A stretch of DNA of 64,000 nucleotides from an uncultured Aquimarina sp. GTDB taxonomy: Bacteria > Bacteroidota > Bacteroidia > Flavobacteriales > Flavobacteriaceae. The position numbers were made by a program, and so were the translations under genes. The DNA is taken from the NCBI GenBank assembly GCA_947496705.1, contig CANMDW010000017.1:48623-112622 (forward strand), written 5' to 3'. The notes below the pieces were generated by a model. It did no database searches. It was not told the DNA's origin and saw nothing but the letters and a program-made list of their open reading frames with translations. This document shows, piece by piece, positions 7,925 to 15,886 of the stretch (position 1 is its first letter; each line of letters begins with the position of its first letter).

Positions 7925-10123
7925 ATGTCTAAAACAAAAATAAAACAACACGATATTACCGATTGTGGAGCTACTTGCCTGGGATCTGTAGCAGCGCATT
8001 ATAAGTTACAATTACCTATAGCTAGAATCCGGCAATTGGCAAGTACAGACAAAAAAGGAACCAATGTATTGGGATTAATTGAGGCAGCCGATAAACTTGG
8101 ATTTGAAGCCAAAGGGGTACGTGGGGATATCGAAAGTCTATTAAAAATTCCTAAACCTGCCATTGCTCATGTGATCATCGATGAAAAATTACAGCATTAT
8201 GTCGTGATTTATGAAGTTACCGCAGCATATATAAAAATTATGGATCCGGGTGATGGCAGGTTTCATAAAAAAACACATGAAGAATTTACCAAAGAATGGA
8301 CAGGGATATTGGTGTTGTTATTACCTAAAGAAGAATTTACCACAGGCAATGAAAAAGTATCTGTTTTTAAGCGTTTCTGGTTTTTACTTAAACCTCATAA
8401 AGGAGTATTAATACAGGCTTTTGTTGGAGCCATCATCTATACCCTATTAGGGTTTTCTACCTCTATTTATATTCAAAAACTTACCGATCATGTGTTAATC
8501 GGTAGTAGTACAAAGTTATTGAACTTGCTGGGAATCGTTATGATCGTTTTACTGGTATTAAAACTGATTATTGGTGTATATAAAGATGTTTTTTTGGTCA
8601 AGACCGGGCAGCAAATTGATGCTCGTCTCATATTGGGATACTACAAACACTTATTAAAGCTGCCTCAACAATTTTTTGATACGATGCAGGTAGGAGAAAT
8701 TATCTCCAGAATTAATGATGCCGTAAAAATTAGAACCTTTATCAATGGAGTATCATTAAACCTTACCGTAAATGTATTAATTCTTGTATTTTCTTTTGGA
8801 TTGATGTTTACATACTATTGGAAATTAGCATTGATCATGCTCTGTATAATTCCTTTATATGCAGTAATGTATATCATTGCTAACACCCTTAACAAGCGTA
8901 CCGAACGGGGAATTATGGAGAAATCTGCAGATCTGGAGAGTCAGCTGGTAGAATCTCTAAATGCAGTGGGAACGATTAAGAGATTCGGTCTTGAAGATTT
9001 TGCAAATGTCAAAACTGAAACCCGTTTTATTAGTTTATTAAAAACAGGATACAAATCAGCGTTGAACAGTGTATTCTCAAGTTCTGGCACAGAGATAATA
9101 GCACAATTATTTACTATTATCCTGTTATGGAGTGGTTCTTTTTTTGTAATTCAGAAAGAGATTACTGCCGGAGAACTTATGGCGTTTTATGCAATCATAG
9201 GATATTTTACCAGTCCTGCTGCTAGTTTGATTCATGCAAATAAAGAAATCCAGAACGCATTAATTGCAGCAGATCGTTTGTTTGAAATTATGGATCTGGA
9301 GCGAGAAGAAGAGTCCCAAAAAATAAAACTCCGAAAAGAAGCCATAGGTGATATAGTGTTCTCTAATGTAGGATTTAGATACGGATCCAGAGTAGAGGTG
9401 TTTAAGGACTTCAACCTTACAATACCAAAGGGAAAAATCACCGCAATCATAGGAGAAAGTGGCTCGGGCAAATCAACGTTAATGTCATTACTGCAAAATA
9501 TTTATCCTATACATAAAGGAAAAATATCCATAGGAGATCAAAATTTAAAGCATATAGAGCATAATAGCCTTAGAAACCTGGTTAGTGTTGTGCCTCAAAA
9601 AATAGATCTTTTTGCCGGTAATGTAGTAGAAAATATTGCTGTCGGAGAATTTGCACCCAATATAGAACGCATCATGCTTGTCTGTAAAACCATAGGAATC
9701 CTTGGGTTTATAGAGAACCTTCCCAATAGTTTTACTACTTATCTGGGAGAAAATGGAGCCACTTTATCTGGAGGACAAAAACAACGCATAGCAATTGCCA
9801 GGGCTTTATATAAAAATCCCCATGTGCTGGTACTAGACGAGGCTACATCATCCCTCGACAGTACTTCTGAAAACTACATCCAAAGAGCGGTGCAAAGCCT
9901 GCGAGATCAGGATAAAACCATCATCATTATTGCACATAGACTCAGTACTGTAATTAATGCAGATAAAATAGTGGTTTTAGAAAAAGGAGAAGTGGTTGAA
10001 GAAGGAAACCATGAAATATTGTATGCTCGCCAGGAAAAATACTATGAGTTATGGCAAAAACAGATGCCTGTATTATCCGGGATGGTTATAAATGATACCA
10101 AACCGGTATTACAAATTACTTAA
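7925..10123 (+). CDS. Peptidase-containing ABC transporter (C39 type)
   Basis: Exports and matures double-glycine-leader peptides. Residues 1-130 form a C39 cysteine peptidase: catalytic Cys14 in DITDCGATCL, His in QHYVVIYE (about 90) and Asp in MDPGDG (about 106). Six membrane segments follow (about 155-440). The ATPase has Walker A GESGSGKST (about 510), signature LSGGQKQR (about 612), Walker B VLVLDEATSSLD (about 637) and the AHRLST H-loop. I chose the ATG at 7925 because the in-frame upstream start at 7913 is TTG and adds only four residues. Its likely substrates are the NGG peptides encoded from 10652. Confidence 0.95.
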   Translation: MSKTKIKQHDITDCGATCLGSVAAHYKLQLPIARIRQLASTDKKGTNVLGLIEAADKLGFEAKGVRGDIESLLKIPKPAIAHVIIDEKLQHYVVIYEVTAAYIKIMDPGDGRFHKKTHEEFTKEWTGILVLLLPKEEFTTGNEKVSVFKRFWFLLKPHKGVLIQAFVGAIIYTLLGFSTSIYIQKLTDHVLIGSSTKLLNLLGIVMIVLLVLKLIIGVYKDVFLVKTGQQIDARLILGYYKHLLKLPQQFFDTMQVGEIISRINDAVKIRTFINGVSLNLTVNVLILVFSFGLMFTYYWKLALIMLCIIPLYAVMYIIANTLNKRTERGIMEKSADLESQLVESLNAVGTIKRFGLEDFANVKTETRFISLLKTGYKSALNSVFSSSGTEIIAQLFTIILLWSGSFFVIQKEITAGELMAFYAIIGYFTSPAASLIHANKEIQNALIAADRLFEIMDLEREEESQKIKLRKEAIGDIVFSNVGFRYGSRVEVFKDFNLTIPKGKITAIIGESGSGKSTLMSLLQNIYPIHKGKISIGDQNLKHIEHNSLRNLVSVVPQKIDLFAGNVVENIAVGEFAPNIERIMLVCKTIGILGFIENLPNSFTTYLGENGATLSGGQKQRIAIARALYKNPHVLVLDEATSSLDSTSENYIQRAVQSLRDQDKTIIIIAHRLSTVINADKIVVLEKGEVVEEGNHEILYARQEKYYELWQKQMPVLSGMVINDTKPVLQIT

Positions 10124-10192
10124 AAACAAACTGTTACCCCTTCGCAAGCAAAAAGTGTATAGTTAACAAAAAATTATCAAACGAATATTATC

Positions 10193-10465
10193 ATGAACAT
10201 CGTTATCAAACAAATAGAACTTATTGAACGAATTGATCGCCTCATTCGTATGCAGGCAACAGGTTCTCCTAAGGTACTAGCCTCGAAATTGGGGATCTCA
10301 AGAACCAAAGTATATCGTTTGGTTGATATTATGAAGGACCTAAACGCTCCCATAGAATATAACTTTACGATACAAAGCTTTGTATATGTAGAAGCTGTAA
10401 CGTTTACATTTGGATTTATAACCAGAGATTTAAGTCATGAAGAAGCTACATCCATATATGGATGA
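10193..10465 (+). CDS. Small helix-turn-helix protein, 90 aa
   Basis: A putative DNA-binding protein. Residues about 10-55 read as a winged HTH: ERIDRLIRMQATGSPKVLAS then KLGISRTKVYRLVDIMKDL, with Gly-Ile-Ser-Arg as the turn. The C-terminal 35 residues are beta-like and aromatic. It sits between the C39 transporter (70 bp upstream) and the short peptide genes, and a cluster of inverted repeats follows, so local control of peptide expression is a reasonable guess. The regulator family is not named with certainty. Confidence 0.72.
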   Translation: MNIVIKQIELIERIDRLIRMQATGSPKVLASKLGISRTKVYRLVDIMKDLNAPIEYNFTIQSFVYVEAVTFTFGFITRDLSHEEATSIYG

Positions 10466-10498
10466 AAAGATTTTCAAAATACACAATATATGGAACTG

Positions 10499-10526
10499 CG
10501 TCCCGAAAAATGGGACGGAGAGTTTT
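10499..10526 (+). terminator. Hairpin after the HTH gene
   Basis: CGTCCC (10499-10504) pairs with GGGACG (10512-10517) over a 7-base loop, followed by gagagttttta. The U-run is displaced by five bases, so termination may be partial. It separates the exporter/regulator genes from the peptide genes. Confidence 0.45.
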
Positions 10527-10538
10527 TAGTATTGTAAT

Positions 10539-10581
10539 GTAAAAGGAATTGCACAAAACCTTTTACACTTGTTGCAACAAG
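10539..10581. promoter_or_regulatory. Two inverted repeats upstream of the short peptide genes
   Basis: GTAAAAGG (10539-10546) pairs with CCTTTTAC (10559-10566). Directly next to it lies the perfect 14-bp palindrome CTTGTTGCAACAAG (10568-10581). The palindrome is 70 bp before the first peptide ATG and has the symmetry of a dimer operator. The binder is unknown; the small HTH protein encoded just upstream is a candidate. Confidence 0.4.
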
Positions 10582-10651
10582 AATGCTTAGAGATGATTTG
10601 ACGAAATCTGATCTAAAAAATTAAATTATTAATTATAAAAATTTATAAAAA

Positions 10652-10783
10652 ATGAAAAACTTAGAAAATTTTGGGGTTCAACATATGAGTTCTGAAGAAA
10701 TTAAAGAAACCAATGGAGGATTTGGTCTAATAACAGCACCAATACTTGGGTTTATTTTAGGATATGTAGTAAATAAAAAATAA
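10652..10783 (+). CDS. Double-glycine-leader peptide 1 (bacteriocin-like, 43 aa)
   Basis: The leader matches the bacteriocin type: MKNLENFGVQ, then MSSEEIKETNGG, with cleavage expected after Gly23. The 20-residue remainder (FGLITAPILGFILGYVVNKK) is hydrophobic with a GxxxG-like spacing and a basic end, resembling class II membrane-active bacteriocins. The C39 transporter two genes upstream is the natural processing enzyme. A poly-A-rich stretch precedes the ATG. Activity (toxin, signal or other) cannot be read from the sequence. Confidence 0.8.
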   Translation: MKNLENFGVQHMSSEEIKETNGGFGLITAPILGFILGYVVNKK

Positions 10784-10793
10784 ATTAAAAATT

Positions 10794-10940
10794 ATGGAAG
10801 ATTTAAAAGAATTTAAAGTAAAAGAATTACCTTTAGAAGCTAAATCCATTACCAATGGAGGCTCGATTATTGCGGCAGGGATACTTACTGTTGCATTATT
10901 CATGGCTGGGTATCAAGTTGGAAAAGATTTTGCTCAATAA
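10794..10940 (+). CDS. Double-glycine-leader peptide 2 (bacteriocin-like, 48 aa)
   Basis: It starts 10 bp after peptide 1. The leader MEDLKEFKVKELPLEAKSIT ends in NGG, with cleavage after residue 23. The 25-residue remainder begins SIIAAGILTVALFM and ends AGYQVGKDFAQ: one hydrophobic helix with small residues on one face. The C-terminal pattern LFM-x-GYQ-x-x-K-x-F recurs in the next gene, so the two are related. Close spacing with peptide 1 suggests a two-peptide (class IIb-like) arrangement. Confidence 0.8.
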   Translation: MEDLKEFKVKELPLEAKSITNGGSIIAAGILTVALFMAGYQVGKDFAQ

Positions 10941-10949
10941 TTTACTATT

Positions 10950-11054
10950 ATGGAAACAATGCAAAACAAAACTAGTACTATTTTAATTTGGAGTAGTTTG
11001 ATCACTCTTGGTCTATTTATGTTGGGATATCAACTAGCAAAATATTTTATCTAA
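10950..11054 (+). CDS. Leaderless hydrophobic peptide, 34 aa
   Basis: It starts 9 bp after peptide 2 and is clearly related to its C-terminal half (LGLFMLGYQLAKYF against VALFMAGYQVGKDF), but it lacks any Gly-Gly leader. The product is METMQNKTSTILIWSS followed by one membrane-spanning stretch. It could be an immunity-like decoy that stays in the inner membrane, a degenerated copy, or a peptide exported another way. It is too short for the usual gene finders; the shared motif and operon spacing are the support. Confidence 0.6.
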   Translation: METMQNKTSTILIWSSLITLGLFMLGYQLAKYFI

Positions 11055-11108
11055 GAGATAGCTAAATATTCTATCTTCTACTTATAAAAAATAGTAATAA
11101 AGTGTTAG

Positions 11109-11145
11109 ATGCCCTTTTTTGAATTCAAAAAAGGGCATTTTTCAT
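11109..11145 (+). terminator. Terminator with 30-bp perfect palindrome
   Basis: A perfect 15+15-bp palindrome (11109-11138) centred on GAATTC, with arms starting ATGCCCTTTTTT, followed by ttttt. It closes the three-peptide unit. Confidence 0.75.
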
Positions 11146-11343
11146 AGACTTCCTCTAGTATATCAACTACAAGGTCATTCTTTTTTAAGGCAGCTTATCA
11201 GTTGGCACCGTACAGTTCGAGGAAAAAATCACTGATTTTTATAAATAATTCAATCGAATTTCATGCAAAATTACTTTTCAGACACCTTCTTTATATTTTG
11301 ATTTTTGTTAAATTAGACACATTAATAAATGTAAGTCATGTTA

Positions 11344-11496
11344 ATGAAAAATCAAAAAACATTTAATTTCAAATACAAAACAGATATGAAAAAAGAAATG
11401 GTTAAAAGCATCCCCTGGATAATTCTTTTATTAATTTTTGCTTCTTACGTGGTAGGGGTTTTTGTTGGTAATATAGGTATTAAGTTGCCTTTTTAA
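11344..11496 (+). CDS. Short hydrophobic peptide, 50 aa
   Basis: A separate short frame with its own terminator. The N-terminal half is basic and polar (MKNQKTFNFKYKTDMKKEM); the rest is one hydrophobic segment (IPWIILLLIFASYVVGVFVG) ending NIGIKLPF. An in-frame ATG two codons upstream (11338) is equally possible, and a later Met (MKKEMVK) could also serve. No Gly-Gly motif is present. Size, position and membrane character resemble the leaderless peptide at 10950, so it may be another immunity or accessory peptide of the locus. Confidence 0.55.
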   Translation: MKNQKTFNFKYKTDMKKEMVKSIPWIILLLIFASYVVGVFVGNIGIKLPF

Positions 11497-11544
11497 AATA
11501 AATAATCCTCGGGGTATTTACCCTTTAGTGAATAAATTACAAGA

Positions 11545-11566
11545 CCACTCTTCGGAGTGGTTTTTT
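11545..11566 (+). terminator. UUCG-loop intrinsic terminator
   Basis: CCACTC (11545-11550), loop TTCG, GAGTGG (11555-11560), then six T. A compact intrinsic terminator 48 bp after the short peptide gene, supporting that this gene is really transcribed. Confidence 0.85.
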
Positions 11567-11635
11567 GATTAGAAAAGTATTTGGAAGAGCTCTATAAATC
11601 TGAATTCCTACGTATTCTAGTAAGCATCCGGGCAA

Positions 11636-11836
11636 TTACACCTCGGGATTTTTCTGATATCCAGACAGTAGTTCCTCTAGTTTTTGTATGTTGTGGTCTG
11701 GAATATTTTCCAAGGTATGGGTCAGCCATTATCTGGGGTTGATATTTTGCATCTTGCAGCTTCCAAAGAATGAATAGAGCATCACTGCATTTTGTGCTGC
11801 TGTGTGTGATCCCGCTTTGGATCTGTGTACCACCTT
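11636..11836 (-). pseudogene. IS66-family transposase C-terminal relic
   Basis: On the minus strand one frame reads KAGSHTAAQNAVMLYSFFGS, then CKMQNINPR, a TAA stop (11731-11729), and WLTHTLENIPDHNIQKLEEL to a second stop at 11636. This matches the conserved end of IS66 transposases (AGSHxAAQ, MLYSxxGxCK, NPxxWLxxxLExIP). The internal stop, missing N-terminal two thirds and absence of IS ends show a dead fragment. It marks past insertion at the border of the peptide locus. The rest of the 11567-12078 gap holds nothing else recognisable except a short stem-loop near 12000. Confidence 0.75.
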
Positions 11837-11999
11837 TTCTTTTATATATTTGAGAAAAACTTCAAAACTTAGTATTGAACTCGTCTTTACTTTTTCTGTG
11901 ATAAAAAAACAACATCAAAATAGTGAATACCGAAGATTACAAGACAGCGTATCCACGTTTCATAACTAAAGGAATTTTATGGGCATTTAAAAAATAATA

Positions 12000-12022
12000 C
12001 CAGTTTCAAAAAATGAAACTGG
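12000..12022. repeat. 9-bp stem-loop before comEC
   Basis: CCAGTTTCA (12000-12008), AAAAA, TGAAACTGG (12014-12022). A related hairpin, GTCTCA-AAAAA-TGAGAC followed by TGGTAT, occurs at 40909-40925. The hairpin contains the upstream ATG at 12013, which argues against that ATG as the comEC start. Confidence 0.5.
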
Positions 12023-12078
12023 CATATTGTATCATTGTATGGTATAGACATGTCAAAAAATTGTCTAAATACCGTAAA

Positions 12079-14127
12079 ATGAAACTATTAAATGTACCAT
12101 TTGTTATTATTACTATATCGACCATTGTTGGGATAGTTTTGGGGTATTATATCACTATAGATGTAAAGACAGTTTTAATGATCCTCTCTATTTTTATTTG
12201 TCTTTTAGCAATCTCGTGGCAACGATCAAAAAAGATGTTCAGCAAGGCGACTTCTTTTACCTTTTTAATGATCGTTGTTTTTATCATTCTGGGAACCACT
12301 CTGGTCAAAATTCACCATCCAGAAAACCATTCAAATCACTATACTCATCAAATGCTCCCAAAAGACCTTCAGGAGCACCAGGCAGGCATTCGGTTTTCAA
12401 TTAAGGAAAGACTAAAGCCCAGTTCGTATTATGATAAATACCTTGTTTCCCTTCGGTTTTTAAAAGACAGCATAGCAGAAGGCACATTATTGCTTCAAAT
12501 CCCCAGGGATAGTATCGATATGGTGCTGGATATTGGCGCTGTATATAGCACTGTTACAACATTAAAACCTATCCCAAAACCATTAAATCCATATCAATTT
12601 GACTATGCCAACTATCTGGCCAAACACTATGTGTTTCATAAAATCACCACATCCCCTAATCGACTTATTGCTCATGATAAAGTGCAATGGTCTGTATTTC
12701 GTCTTGCCGACAGGATTAGAAAAGGGATCAATACAAAACTATCGAAATACACTTTTGATGACAAACAATTATCCATCATTAACGCCTTACTCCTGGGACA
12801 AAGGCAGGATATCACACAGGAAACTTTTAATGAGTACAGAGATGCAGGGGCCATTCATATTCTGGCGGTATCAGGACTGCACGTAGGCATCCTTTTACTG
12901 ATTCTGAATTTGGTTTTACAGCCTTTAAGCCGGTTACACCGGAAAGGAAAAACCATAACGCTAGTCATAACTATTATTTTGCTGTGGTGCTTTGCTATTA
13001 TCGCCGGATTATCACCATCGGTGCTCAGGGCAGTTACTATGTTTTCATTTCTGGCTATTGGGATGCAGATCCGGTCTAAAACAAGTAGTTACAACTCGCT
13101 ATTCGTTTCTATGTTTGTATTACTATGCTTTAATCCACTATTGCTATTCTCTGTAGGTTTTCAGTTAAGTTATCTGGCGGTATTTGCGATCGTTTGGATA
13201 CAACCGGTTTTTGCCAGATGGTATCGGCCTACACTCTATATTTCAAAAAAGCTTTGGGATACTTTTACCGTCACTATGGCTGCACAATTGGGGTTATTGC
13301 CATTAACTCTGTATTATTTTCATCAATTTCCGCTATTATTCTTTCTTTCTAATCTTATCATTATTCCCTTTTTGGGAGGCATTCTTGGGTTTGGTATACT
13401 GGTGGTACTTCTGGCTTCACTAGAAGTATTACCCCAATTTGTAGCGACACTATTTGGCAGCTGCATTGATCTTATGAATAGCATTATTGGCTGGATCGCT
13501 CGGCAAGACGCATTTTTAATGACCGGTATTCCCTTTTCATGGAGAATGCTCTTGATTTTATATGGTATGATCATTACTACAATACTGGTATTTCAGAAGT
13601 ACGAAAAAAGAAGGGTTTATTGGATGATGACCAGCATGATCATAAGCATATTTATTTTATTATATGAAAAGCACCATGTGGCTACCCGCGAAGAGCTTAT
13701 TGTATTTCATAATCAACAGTATACTACACTAGGTGTTCTTCAACATCAAAAATTGCAGCTCTACAGCAAAGATAGTATCTCTCATAAAACACTGGGTTTT
13801 TTGTTGGGCGGCTATCTTATTCAAAATCAGGCTGATCTTGGAGCCTCTATTCGCTTAAAAAATGTGTATCAATATAAAAAACAAACTGTTCTTGTTATTG
13901 ATAGTGCTTCTGTCTACCCTATCAAAGCGATACATCCCGATATTATTTTGTTATCGGATTCTCCAAAGATTCATTTAGGCAGAATAATAGATAGCCTACA
14001 GCCAAAGCAAATTGTAGCAGACGCCAGTAATTATAGAAGTTATCTGGATCGTTGGGAAAAAAACTGCCTTAAACTAAACATCCCTTTTCATCGCACAGAT
14101 AAAAAAGGTGCTTTTATCGTAAAATAA
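12079..14127 (+). CDS. comEC: ComEC/Rec2 family DNA-uptake channel protein
   Basis: Inner-membrane channel for single-stranded DNA in natural transformation. From the ATG at 12079 the protein is 682 aa: membrane segments at the start, an extracytoplasmic N-terminal domain (about 80-220), the competence domain with ILAVSGLHVGILLLIL (about 265-280) and many membrane helices to about 540. The C-terminal about 120 residues lack the metal-binding HxHxDH of a complete MBL domain, as in many Bacteroidota ComEC. The upstream ATG at 12013 lies inside a stem-loop and adds a polar stretch before the first membrane helix, so it is less likely. The 3' end overlaps the convergent hydrolase by 40 bp. Confidence 0.9.
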   Translation: MKLLNVPFVIITISTIVGIVLGYYITIDVKTVLMILSIFICLLAISWQRSKKMFSKATSFTFLMIVVFIILGTTLVKIHHPENHSNHYTHQMLPKDLQEHQAGIRFSIKERLKPSSYYDKYLVSLRFLKDSIAEGTLLLQIPRDSIDMVLDIGAVYSTVTTLKPIPKPLNPYQFDYANYLAKHYVFHKITTSPNRLIAHDKVQWSVFRLADRIRKGINTKLSKYTFDDKQLSIINALLLGQRQDITQETFNEYRDAGAIHILAVSGLHVGILLLILNLVLQPLSRLHRKGKTITLVITIILLWCFAIIAGLSPSVLRAVTMFSFLAIGMQIRSKTSSYNSLFVSMFVLLCFNPLLLFSVGFQLSYLAVFAIVWIQPVFARWYRPTLYISKKLWDTFTVTMAAQLGLLPLTLYYFHQFPLLFFLSNLIIIPFLGGILGFGILVVLLASLEVLPQFVATLFGSCIDLMNSIIGWIARQDAFLMTGIPFSWRMLLILYGMIITTILVFQKYEKRRVYWMMTSMIISIFILLYEKHHVATREELIVFHNQQYTTLGVLQHQKLQLYSKDSISHKTLGFLLGGYLIQNQADLGASIRLKNVYQYKKQTVLVIDSASVYPIKAIHPDIILLSDSPKIHLGRIIDSLQPKQIVADASNYRSYLDRWEKNCLKLNIPFHRTDKKGAFIVK

Positions 14128-15413
14128 TGATTACCAGGGTACTGCAATGCGATTAGCGGTGCTTTTGAGTAGTCGTACTTTGGTAATTCCATTGCATCCT
14201 GTATCATTTTATGAATTTTAGGAATACAATCTTTTGCCATTTTATTTGGGCTGTTGAAAAGTACACAAATCCCCAGGTCTTCATTAGGATAAATGGCTAT
14301 TTCGCTTCTGTAATTATTCACCCCACCACCGTGATGTACCACAGTGCTTGGTTCTCCGGTTTCGGAATCAGTGAAGGTATGAACACGCCATCCTAGTCCG
14401 TAAAAAGATTTTGAATATCCTGGCCATCTTTGGTAGTAATTTCTTCTTCCCCCAACCTGGATGATCGGGCTGAAAACCTGATCCATTATACCGGGCATTA
14501 AGACATCGGGATTATTCCCTAATAAGAATTTCATCCATTTCCCCATATCAATAGCACTTGCATTAATCCCTCCTGCGGCAATGGCATTATAATATTTTTT
14601 ATTAATAGCTACAGGCCTCCAACCACGTCGTATCCGCTGGTGCGGAAGTGCCACATTATCAGATTGTTGCAAGGCTTCGTAACTAGCAGAAGCTGTGGTC
14701 ATTTGCAACGGGTCAAAAATCCTGTTTTTAATCACTTCCCGTAAAGGTTTCCCTGTAGCTTGTTCAATGATTTTTCCGCTCAAGGCGAAAACCGCATTTT
14801 GATAATTATAAACGGTTCCCACTTTCTGAAGTGGTACCACTTCATTAAAACGACCGGCAATGGTTGTTAATGGCAGCCCGTCTTCTATAAGATTTGTAAA
14901 ACTATGGTATGGTAATCCCGTGGTGTGAGATAAGATATGAGACAATGTCACTTTCCTGGTTTTGGTGGTACTGGCCAATTTAAAATTTGGGATATGATCT
15001 ACCACTTTGTCTTGCCAATTAATAAGGCCTTCTTCGACATGAATCCCTGCTAATATTCCTGCAAATCCTTTAGAAACAGAGCCTATACGAAATACTGTTG
15101 CTGCATTAACGGTGTCTTTTACTCTGGCATTTCTGTTTCCAAAACCGCCAACATAAATAATAGAATCACATTTTACGATCGCAACCGATGCCCCAACGAT
15201 TTGTCCTCGATCCAGAGCTTTATTAAAATAGCTTTCAATCGAACTCACCAGCTGTTGCTGAGATACATCGGGAAAATGAACTTCCGGTAATGGCTGTGGT
15301 AATTGGAGTGTTTGAGATTGTTGTGCCAATCTGGGCTGCTTTTCAGAAATGAAAGAAAAAAGCAACGCGATCAATACCATAGATGGGGCAGCTATGACTA
15401 TAAGTTTTTTCAT
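14088..15413 (-). CDS. Serine hydrolase, class C beta-lactamase-like
   Basis: Member of the beta-lactamase/penicillin-binding-like serine hydrolases, acting in the envelope on an unknown peptide or ester substrate. From the ATG at 15413 it has 441 aa with a signal sequence or N-terminal anchor (KKLIVIAAPSMVLIALLFSF). The active-site SxxK is SVSK in RIGSVSKGF, the YxN motif is YQN in VYNYQNAVF, and HHGGG replaces the KTG box, typical of EstB/PBP4*-like enzymes. The longer frame uses a TTG at 15452 and is less likely. Its last 40 bp overlap the convergent comEC end. Confidence 0.88.
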   Translation of the reverse strand: MKKLIVIAAPSMVLIALLFSFISEKQPRLAQQSQTLQLPQPLPEVHFPDVSQQQLVSSIESYFNKALDRGQIVGASVAIVKCDSIIYVGGFGNRNARVKDTVNAATVFRIGSVSKGFAGILAGIHVEEGLINWQDKVVDHIPNFKLASTTKTRKVTLSHILSHTTGLPYHSFTNLIEDGLPLTTIAGRFNEVVPLQKVGTVYNYQNAVFALSGKIIEQATGKPLREVIKNRIFDPLQMTTASASYEALQQSDNVALPHQRIRRGWRPVAINKKYYNAIAAGGINASAIDMGKWMKFLLGNNPDVLMPGIMDQVFSPIIQVGGRRNYYQRWPGYSKSFYGLGWRVHTFTDSETGEPSTVVHHGGGVNNYRSEIAIYPNEDLGICVLFNSPNKMAKDCIPKIHKMIQDAMELPKYDYSKAPLIALQYPGNHYFTIKAPFLSVR

Positions 15414-15787
15414 AAGTAGGGTTGGGTTTCCAAAAAAGTAAAAAAAATCCAAAAAAGCAATTCTAATCTGATATTAGGATTTAAAAATTGCGCTCTGTCA
15501 TTGGTTATACTCTTATTTTTTGAACCCGGCTTGGGTATTATTATTTTAGTTTACGTAATAGGTAACGTATAGAATGTCAATTAATTGTATATCTAAAACA
15601 TTATTGCTGGAAAAAATGGATTGCGCTGCCAAATTGAGAGACTTCATAGGGTTCACTAATACATTATACTATGTAATAGACTCTAGCATTGATATTTACT
15701 TGAGCCTTCCTTTTCCCTATAGATAATAAGGAGGTGCCCCACCACAAGCAGGGCTATGGGTCGACTGGAGTATTCAAAAACCTTCCT
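15414..15787. other. Intergenic region without recognisable gene
   Basis: About 370 bp of AT-rich DNA between the hydrolase start and the first MITE copy. A short stem (GCAATT at 15457-15462 with AATTGC at 15486-15491) is present. No ORF or RNA gene could be supported. Other insertion scars may be hidden here. Confidence 0.4.
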
Positions 15788-15886
15788 TAATTAGTGTCTG
15801 GTCGGAAATAGGCGGTTTTTATAATTAAAATCTCATCAAAAAGAAACAAATTTAATAGTGATATATTTCCGACCAGACACTAATTA
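15788..15886. mobile_element. MITE copy 1, 99 bp, 23-bp terminal inverted repeats
   Basis: Perfect 23-bp inverted ends at 15788-15810 and 15864-15886, beginning TAATTAGTGTCTGGTCGG. It shares the first 39 and last 50 bases with copy 2 at 21902-22074, with one mismatch in each part, and lacks the middle of that copy. TAATTA borders both ends and is itself palindromic, so it may be the target duplication. The right end supplies the last codon and TAG stop of the amidohydrolase gene on the minus strand. Confidence 0.85.
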
